A DNA stretch of 64,000 nt from Selaginella moellendorffii (taxonomy: Eukaryota > Streptophyta > Lycopodiopsida > Selaginellales > Selaginellaceae). Shown piece by piece: positions 55,946 through 64,000 of this stretch. Location of the stretch: the NCBI RefSeq assembly GCF_000143415.4, contig NW_003314328.1, positions 125,916 through 189,915 on the forward strand. Reading direction: 5' to 3'. Under the pieces are notes generated by a model that searched no databases, was not told the DNA's origin, and worked only from the letters and a program-made list of their open reading frames with translations. The translations under genes and the position numbers were made by a program. Every line of letters begins with the position of its first letter. Within the stretch, counting starts at the first letter, position 1.

Positions 55946-57035
55946 CAATTCTATTCACTCCTCCATTCGAATTTCCCCCTTCTTTGCGAACTCTGGCCAA
56001 AATCCCTGATTCAATCTCTCACTTCCTTCTCCATTCGAATCCTCTTGTTCAAATCCCTGCTTTGAGGCATTTGTCTCCAACCTCCAGGAAATCCACAACT
56101 CCATCTCCTTCCACCTCCATCGTGCTTAGGAATCTCACAAAACATTTGCCAATGTCCATCGTCAAGATTGTCCCCCTTACAATATTGGGGATAAAGTCTA
56201 GCTCCTGAGGCGTAATATCTCCACCACCAGGCCATGTCCCAAACTCAATTTCAAACGCTTCGGTCCTTTCCCTATTACTGCCATCATTAATCTTGTCAGT
56301 TATCGCCTTGCACTTCCCTCCTCATATCACATTCACCTAGTTTTTCACTCCTCTCTCCTTGAGCCTTATATTCCCAGTCCTTTTCTAAATCGGGTCATTC
56401 CTACACCTCCATCAGTGCAGCTCGAGGATGGGTCTGAGTACAAGGTTTAGGACATCCTTGATTCCAAGATCTCATGGTCTAAACTCTACTATTTGGTAGA
56501 CTAGAAGGGTTACGGACCTGAGGAACACACTTGGGAACCTGCGGACAACTTAATTTATTCTCCTGACCTTGTTCAAAACTTCTACCGTTGTTATCCTTCT
56601 TGTCCCAGTCCTCATTCTTTTTCTCCATCTCCCGTCCCTCGCCGCCCATCTCATCCTCCTCTTCGTTCTCATTCACATCCTCATTCCACTCGTTCTTGAG
56701 GAGGGAGTGCTATTAGGAATCCCCCAATTCTTGCCACATTCCTGACTCTCGCTGGATTCCTGACTTGCAGACCACATTCCTGATTCTCGAGACACTTCCC
56801 TATTCTTGACTCTCGAGACACTTCCCTATTCCTGATTCTCTGATTTCCCGTATGATTCCTGAGTCTCAAGCCACATTCCTGATGATGACGTGGCGCCTCC
56901 TTGACCTCAGCTATATTTAGGCTGTCCTTGATCCAAGAGTGGTAGAGCTTTATCAACCTATAGTATATATAGGTTAGCCTTGTTCCATTTCTCCACAATC
57001 TAAATCAACACTAGTATAAGGCTTCTTTTTCATTT
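55946..57035 (+). mobile_element. Chromovirus integrase/chromodomain relic and LTR
   Basis: At 56390-56620 the plus strand reads a chromodomain: VQLEDGSEYKV, DILDSKI, YYLVD, KGYGPEEHTWEPADNL and SPDLVQNFYR, with two stops. This is the C-terminal end of a gypsy chromovirus integrase. A purine-rich GAGGAGGGAG (56698-56707) precedes TGCTATTAGG (56708), the likely start of the 3' LTR, which contains several copies of ATTCCTGACTCTCGAGACAC-like repeats and runs to about 57010. The upstream part of pol is absent, probably truncated by other insertions. Confidence 0.65.
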
Positions 57036-57049
57036 CCACTAGCTTTTCT

Positions 57050-58670
57050 CTTTGTCTTTTGCATTTTTCAGTTTTGATCTTGTTGGGGGTCTTGACATAT
57101 GCAACTACTACCAAAAGTTTATCAAACACTATTCGAAAGTAACCTTGCCCTTAATAGACCAAACGGGTAAAAGGAAGATGGTATGGACAGCAGAATGCAA
57201 AACGACATTTCTCCATCTCAAAGGGAAGTTGAGGAAGTTTCTGTGTTGGTGTTACCAAACTTTGGTAAGGACTTGCAGTAGAAATGGATGCTTCGGACTT
57301 TGCATTATGCACAATTTTGAAGCAAGACAACTATCCAGTGGTGTTCTTCTCGAAAAAGTTGGACAAGGCTCAACAAAAGTGGCCTACCCATGAAAAGGAA
57401 TTATTTGCAATGGTCAAGGTGCTCAAGGAGTGGCGACACTACCTTGGGAGGCACTTCAAAGTTTCAACAGATAATGTGGCAACAAACACTTCTTATCACA
57501 GCCCAACCTAAGAGGGAAACAAGGTCGGTAGGCCAATGCTTTGGCCGAGTTTGATTGTGAGATTCTGTATAAACCTGGGAAGAGCAACATCATGGCAGAT
57601 GCTCTAAGTTGAAAGGCAAGCTTGAAGTTGGCAATATCTAATGCAACAGCAATATTTTGGGATGATGTACAAACAACATATGAGAATGATGGTCTAACAC
57701 AAAAAGTGTTACTGAGGAACAAAGAGGCATGAGAAGCTCACCAAAGAGGTGAGCTACCAATGGAAGTGAAAATAAGTTATGTGGAACGCAATGGACTCAT
57801 CTATTATAAACAAACGAGAGTGTATGTTCCAGAAGGGGAACTAAGGAAGGTAGCCTTAGAAAAGTGTCATGACAAACCTCTTGTGAGACATGGTGTAGTG
57901 CCCAAGACGATAGGCTTACTCAAGAGGAAGTATCACTAGCCAGATATGGCTAAGGACGTCCAAGACTATGTAAAGACATGTCTAACATGTTAGCAAGTCA
58001 AAGCCGTGACTAAGGCTAGTGGGGGCTTGTTACAAAGCATCCCAATTCTAGATTGTTCGTGGAAATGTCTTATGATGGACTTCATCACAAGACTCCCCCC
58101 AAGTGAGGGGTTTAATGTGATATTCGTGATGGTGGACTGATTTTCAAAGATGGCACATTTCATACCCACCACAACGGAAGTGGATGCGGAAGGAGTGGCG
58201 AAGCTGTTTTTTGAACAAGTGGTTTAAGTGCGGGGAAGGCCAGAAAAGATTCTCTCAAATCGAGAAAAGATCTTCACCAGTAGGTTCTAGAGAACTCTCT
58301 TGGAACAATATTGCACCAAGTTGAAATTCAGCACAACCTATCACCCACAGATAGGTGTTGGGTATTAAGTCAAATTGGATGGCACTAACACTTCTTGATA
58401 GACGGATAAACGAAAAGGGTGAATAGGCAGTTGGAGGATTATTTGCGATGCTATGTCTTAGGAGACCAGATTGATTAGGTACGAAGTCGAGGTCATCCTC
58501 AATGCGTGCAAGAGCAAGCGACAAGGACGCGAGGTGAGAGAGTTCCATGTGAAGTGGAAAGAATTTCCACACTGCGAAGCAACATAGGAACCGGAGGAGA
58601 ATCTAGCGAACACGTGAGATCTAGTGGAGGAATTTCTACAAACTAAAACTCTATGTACTTATGCAAAGTT
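57050..58670 (+). mobile_element. Chromovirus pol relic (RT end, RNase H, integrase, chromodomain)
   Basis: RT end at 57090-57260 (NYYQKFIKHYSKV, TGKRKMVWTAEC); RNase H at 57284-57511 (MDASDFALCTIL, HEKELFAMVKVLKEWRHYL); integrase from about 57820 (VPEGELRKVALEKCH, DFITRLPPSEGFN, FSKMAHFIPTTTE, TTYHPQ) with many stops; chromodomain-like end near 58480-58650 (EFHVKWKEFP, EPEENLAN, DLVEEFLQT). Direction plus. LTRs not delimited. It is much older than the other relics, judging by the density of stops. Confidence 0.7.
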
Positions 58671-58689
58671 CAATTAAAGTATCAATTTG

Positions 58690-59650
58690 TGAAGTTGGGC
58701 AATGCTATATGTTGGGACCCGAAGGCACACCGAAGGTAAGCTAATTAACATGGGTTAGCTAGGTTGACCAAGCGTAAGGAAATACACCTGACTCCCCACA
58801 GGGATGTCGAATCCATAGACGTATTCTATGGAGGTTGAGTTCGAGTCCCAACCCCCTAGTAAAGCAAGGCTGGGTTCAAGTCCCAACCCCATACTAGGGC
58901 GTGGTGACTTGAGGCATATAGGGACACCTATATTCTGTTGTCATGGGCTCTTGGCTGGGGAGGCTAACTTAGACACATTGCTAAGTGGGTAAGTGGGGGG
59001 ATGCCCTCGAAGCCATGGTCAACAAGTCGTAGGATAAAAAAAAAAAAGAGAGACATTTAATGTGGGCATCGAACTTCTTCTATGGGTGGTGGAGTTGTAA
59101 GGAACCAACTTCCTAAGTTATTATAGGCTAAAGGATCCCCGAAAGCACAACCGAAATGATAAAGAGTTCATCGGATGGGACCAAGTCTGAGATCGAGTCC
59201 AAGACCAACTTTGTGACCAAGTTCAAAATAGAGTCTGGGATCAAGTCCGAGGCTGACTTCGAAACTGAGTTTGAGACCGAGTTCGAAACCGAGTTCGAGA
59301 CAGAGTCCGAGATCCGAGATCGGGCCCGAGACCGAGTCTGAGGTCGAGTTCCAAATTGGGTCCAAGGTCGACTCTGAGATCGAGTTCGAAACCGAGTCCA
59401 AGGTCGGGTCCGAGATCAAGTCCAAGATTGAGTATGAGACCGAGTCCGAGTACTAATATAGGTTGAGGGGTGAAAGCCCAAAGTGTGTGTCTCCCGGGGG
59501 AGGGGGGGGGCGGGGGGGGGGGTTGCAAGGGGTTCCAAAAGTATAATAGGGATAGTGAGGTCTAGGAATCAGTCTTGAAAGAACTCTTTAGTGGTGCTTC
59601 CAAACTGACTTGAGGTTGAGACTGGGGCCGAGAGACCTTGGGTGGGAGTG
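58690..59650 (-). repeat. Retroelement terminal sequence homologous to 30.5-33.3 kb
   Basis: Blocks shared with the 30.5-33.3 kb region: GGGACTCGAACCCAAC-like (58840-58890, inverted there), GGATGCCCTCGAAGCCATGG, TCTATGGGTGGTGGAGTTG (59079), the degenerate hexamer array (59160-59455) and CTTTGGGCTTTCACCC (inverted, 59466-59481). A G-run of about 25 bases lies at 59495-59521. The same element therefore exists twice in the window. Confidence 0.6.
59160..59455. repeat. Degenerate hexamer minisatellite (GACCGA/GAGTCC-like)
   Basis: Repeats of GAGTTCGAAACCGAGTTCGA-type units, 6-12 bp period, more diverged than 32260-32712. The units are inverted relative to the first copy. Open frames here are artefacts of the period. 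Confidence 0.65.
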
Positions 59651-59659
59651 AGCATGGAC

Positions 59660-62600
59660 TCAGGTGGTGCCGGAGGGGCCACCCATGGAAGTGCTCAAGA
59701 GCAGCTCCCACTCCCGGAAGGGAAACCGACTGTAGTGCTCTCTGCTTGAAATTGTCTAGTAGGCAAAATTTTATAAATTCTCTTTAAGTTTTAATACTCA
59801 AGATTTATGCCTAACTCGAATAAGCAAACTATCTCTACGTTTAGGAAGAATCTTGGTACTATTTTCTTTTTATATAGGTAACTCCATAAGATATAAGTTT
59901 CACTTATACTATGTACTTATAAAGTAATCTAGGTGTAGTATCACACCTTCTTTGACAATAGTAAAAGTATCAAGAATCAAACTTCTATATACCTTGAGTA
60001 AAATATTATCAAGTATTTCACTCAGTAATTCATCGTGCTATTTAAGCAATTTCATTAAATCTATCATTTTCTAGTCTAGTTAGGCATATAAGATAGTTTA
60101 GTTTTTGCTTTCTTATACTTTTGTTTAGTCATATAGAGTGGGGATCAACCAAATTTTGTCTGGGTCTATAAACAAAATATATTTTCTGATAGGTGTGGTG
60201 GGTTGTTAAATATTTTTATTTTTTCTACCCCAATTCCCCCCTTTAACTTTTATTAGGATAGTGGAAAGTCTTCAATCTTATGTGCATAAGAGGTCTTTCC
60301 CTTTTTGCCCATGTTTAGTGTGGTTAAAATTAATTCAGTGTATGATTTTTGACATGTGATAGCTAATTCCAAAGTAGCTTGCCTGCTTCACAGTAGGTCT
60401 TACCCTCTGGCTTATATCCAACTTTGCTTTTACAACTGTGGAATTAGAAAAAGTGGTCTATTGCTCTTGGCAAATTTTAAGTAAACTAGATCAACACTAG
60501 GGACTAATTTAAATGGGGTGTGGAGACTATTCCATGAAATTGCCCTATAAAATTAATATAAGAGTCAAATTGTCTAGCGCATAATAGCCTATTCTAGATC
60601 AATTTGCTTGTAAAATGACATTAAGTAACTTTTCAAACATGTAATACCTAATTCATGAAAGACTTTGCTTCAGATCTAAACAAAAATTTCTTTTCAGGCA
60701 AATTTCTCTCTAGCCTCTTTGCCAACAAGCAATAATGGTCAATATAAGTCTTTGCTCAAGCTTGTATAATAGATTTTTGAGCTTTGCAATGTATTTCAGA
60801 ATTTTTAGGAGTGTCTGAAGCTATTTCACCTTTTTAGACAAAACCCTTTTTTAATATCTCTAAACTTTTTCTAATTCTTTAAAGGTCAAAATGATGGTAG
60901 TAATGTCTCCAAAACTAATGCTCACACCTAGCAATAAGCTCTATAACTCTCTGTTCTGTGTTTATAGCATGAAGCCTCTTAACTGCTTCGTCTGGCAAAA
61001 GCTCGATTAGCACATGAGGTGATCTATGTATTCCAAATGTAGGCAGAAATTGAGCTATAACTCTTACTAGAGTAGTTGTATAATTTTGCGTATATGAAAA
61101 ATTTTCACTATGTGATAATTCTCTCATGTAAGGAGGTATGTACACCTATTGATCACATCTCACAAAGGGTGGTTCACGCCTTGCAAAGGGTGTTTCACGT
61201 CTAAAGTGGTGAGTATTTCTCCTAGCAATTAAGCATCACTCAACTGATCTAAAAGGTGGATTTTTAAGCTTATTCACTTGTATATTTGCTCTTTGTCTAT
61301 ACTTCACTTTAGGGGATATGAGATATATTTCACGTGATTGCCCTTGATTCCTTCCTATGGGCCTAGATGTGATATGAGTGCTCTCAAAACCTATAGGAGA
61401 GTAACACTTTTCACATCGAGTAGTATTTGTAAACTCTCTATGTATAAGAGATGAGCTTTGATTAATTCGCCTAAGTGTATTAGGCATAGAGCAATTTAAA
61501 TGGTTAGAGCAATTTGTGATAACAGTTTCTGAATTTTCAACTTGTGAGTCTTATTCAAGTCTTATAGGCTCTTGCAATATGCATAAGATACTTAAACTTG
61601 CAACAAGTCTACTTTCAAACCGTGTCTAAATAATAGTCCAAGCTAAAAGATCTTGGATCAAAGGCTTGAGATAGCACAATGTTCTAATTATGATCTTAGA
61701 TTTATTAAAGCCTCATAAAATTTAGGTGAATAATTCCCCAATTTGTTCTTCACTAAGGCTAGCTTTAGCTCTCCTTAAGCTAGAGTTGAAGACAAGAGTT
61801 ATAAGTGCTCAATTTTTCTGCTTGTATATGCCTAGAAAAATTATGACACACTATTGAAAAATATGTCTAAAAACCCAAGTAAGAACTTGCTCAAAAGGAA
61901 AGAATTCTAAAATAGTTGATTATGTTTTCTATATCAAACAAACTCCATTCTTTTTTCTTTTGGATTTTTCTCAAGAAATTGCTAGCAAAACAATTTAAAC
62001 TTGAGTTTCTTGGCAATGTATACTATACTTCAATTTCAAACTCGTCCTGTGCTCTATAGCTTTAGTGATGGTTGAGAAACTATCTTTCTTGCATTGTTTG
62101 GGCACTAAGCCACTACAATCACAAAAAGAATTTTTTCCATTTAGTGTTGTTTGGGCTTGGGGCCTTTGCAATCACTAAAAAGATCTGCTTGTGATTTCTA
62201 ATGTTGAGCATGCTTGGAATTCACAAATAATTTTCTCTTGGCTATTTTTCAAGCCAAAGAATGATGGTTTATCCCACCATAGTTGCCAAAAGTGAGTAAA
62301 GTTTTTTCTACCTGTACTTGCATTCTTGCCCTTGCTTGCAAAATAGTGACAAAACAAATAAAAACGAGAACGTAGAAGGAAAGACGAAGAAGAATGAGAG
62401 ATATAGAAGAGAATAGAAAAGAACTCAACCTCAAACCCTAAAGGCGTGAGTAAGGATAAACATATATCACTCTTTTAACTCTACTTTGCACAAACAATCA
62501 TGAACGGGAGAAAAGATGGTTAATTCAATGCAAATGCATATAACAGTGACTGGGGAAAGTTTTTCAACACATCTAAGTGATATTTATATACTACATGATT

Positions 62601-63420
62601 TTATAAACGTTCTTAACTGCTTCACACTTGTCTATAATGACCATTACCTAGATTGGATCTTTCTTCTTTGGATGCCTAAACTTAGGCGTAACTCCATTTC
62701 GCTTAAATTTTCTTCTTTTGTTCTGTTTGGGATGATACACAAAATAAAACATTTACCTTTTCATCAGTTTTGCCCTACGAGCATAGTATGGTTTTGAGAT
62801 CACATATGGGGGCTAGTAAATACCTCAAGTTAGGATAAGGACTTATAAAGGTTATGAGTGAGACTCTTCCAAGTGGTCAAAACTGTGGTTAAGTGATTAA
62901 AGTGGAATGAAAAATTTAATCACTTATAGATAGTTTACTGTATCTACCAAACACCCTCACTATTATGTTTCATGTGTTGATCACATTCAATCCTATTAAT
63001 TATTTATGAAAAGTATCTAGGTTTGCTAGTAAGGCATATCTATAGAATCTAGAGATTGTCTGAAACACAATGGTGTTATTCCTGTGTCTATATTCACAAT
63101 TTAGTGCTATAGTAAGTTTTTATGATTGTCCCCTCGAAGATGGTCCTAGAAATAAATGTCACCTCAAGGTTGCAACTACTTGCTACTTTTTAACATCTTG
63201 CAATCTATATTCTACATGTTTTTATGCTTCATCTAGCTTGATATAAAACCATGGGTTAAACAATATAATATAAAACTATAGTGACATTTCTGATGGAGCA
63301 ATGACTAATTAACCACTTGATAACCCTTAACCAATTGGAAAAAAAATGCATTTTTGTTCATAGGCATTTTCTCTCTATATTTAAACCCTTATAAATCATT
63401 ATTTTCTTTAGTTGTTTATA
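59660..63420. other. AT-rich region, mostly unrecognised
   Basis: The base composition drops sharply after about 59750. On the minus strand 61487-60915 two adjoining short frames (83 and 76 codons) are in one reading frame, broken by a TGA and a TAG: the first contains a TRCEKCYSPIGF pair of cysteines, the second IPPYMRELSHSENFSY and VRVIAQFLPTFGIHRSP. They look like a worn coding relic, perhaps of a viral-like or retroelement protein; I do not recognise the family. No tRNA, rRNA or organellar gene was seen. Confidence 0.4.
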
Positions 63421-63429
63421 ATTGTAACA

Positions 63430-63643
63430 CACTTTATCTCTCTCCCCTTAAGCCAACTATAAAAGGGGCAATTGCTTGATAAGGATCCATGGTGACAGTA
63501 TATCCAAATCTCATCCCATGATTATATGCTTTAGCGCACTTTATCTCTCTCCCCTTAAACCAACTGCAAAAGGGGCAATTGCTTGATAAGGATCCACAAT
63601 GACAGTATATCCAAATCTCATCCCATGATCATATGTTTTATCA
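63430..63643. repeat. 107-bp tandem duplication
   Basis: CACTTTATCTCTCTCCCCTT starts at 63430 and 63537, followed by AGGGGCAATTGCTTGATAAG and ATATCCAAATCTCATCCCAT in both units. Two units differ at a few bases only, so the duplication is relatively recent. Confidence 0.8.
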
Positions 63644-64000
63644 GATGTCAATGTCCTCATTAACTATTAACTAACAACCCCTACTGAGCCAAAGAGAACT
63701 AGCACCTTTATTTCCGCACTGAATCTACCAATCCTTCCATTGTGTAGATCAATTATTCCATGTGAGGCAACTAGTTATCCACCCATACTACAGTCCTATG
63801 GTGGATACCTTCATCCGTGGATGCTCTACCAAGAGGAAGGACATATGCATAGATGCCCAATACATACGATTTCAAATTTAGGGGTAGGAATATACCTTGC
63901 TCAAGGGTATATTATATTTTTAAGTAACCACTAATCAATAAGAATTGAACCCATGCCATTTCGTCTGATACTGTCACAAATGTGACTTTGGGTATCGAAA
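63644..64000. other. End of window, AT-rich, no gene recognised
   Basis: A 64-codon plus-strand frame (63740-63934) is present, but it has no recognisable domain and no splice evidence. It resembles the AT-rich relic sequence to its left. Confidence 0.3.

Overview
This is eukaryotic nuclear DNA from a plant. The introns are very short: 49-74 nt in the one clear host gene. Together with the density of Ty3/gypsy, LINE and multigene DNA-transposon sequence this suggests a lycophyte such as Selaginella. That assignment is inference, not a database result.

Layout: 1-4.6 kb is host sequence with a short ORF for a possible secreted peptide (+) and a twelve-exon taxilin-family gene (-). From 4.6 to 15.4 kb lie degraded LTR retrotransposons, all on the minus strand. 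One of them puts a complete 801-bp LTR 53 bp upstream of the taxilin start codon. At 15430-28422 and 42869-55882 are two inverted, nearly identical 13-kb copies of one DNA transposon. Between them (28.4-42.9 kb) are LTR fragments, minisatellites, a second gag/protease/RNase H relic (+) and a nearly full-length L1-like LINE (-). From 55.9 to 59.7 kb come two chromovirus relics (+) and a second copy of the minisatellite. The last 4.3 kb is AT-rich and mostly unrecognised.

The 13-kb element is the main discovery. It has 22-bp terminal inverted repeats and two divergently transcribed genes. Gene A encodes a DDE-type transposase-like protein with a DUF7869-like catalytic core. Gene B has eleven exons and encodes about 1633 residues: a ParB/sulfiredoxin-like N-terminal domain, a long middle, a very acidic tract and a C-terminal FCP1/SCP-like HAD phosphatase domain. 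I assembled gene B from splice sites; every intron phase matches and both copies give the same exon lengths apart from one 15-nt repeat difference. A small acidic ORF (gene C) follows gene A.

Each copy carries about two dozen versions of one 22-bp palindrome (ATGGCRTG...CAYGCCAT). They lie in intergenic DNA, inside tiny introns and even in translated exon sequence, and I saw none outside the elements. Gene B is open in copy 1 and broken in copy 2; gene C is the reverse; gene A is broken in both.

The DNA just outside the inner end of copy 1 and the outer end of copy 2 joins into one retrotransposon sequence with an 8-bp target duplication. This implies that the interval between the copies was inverted by recombination between them.
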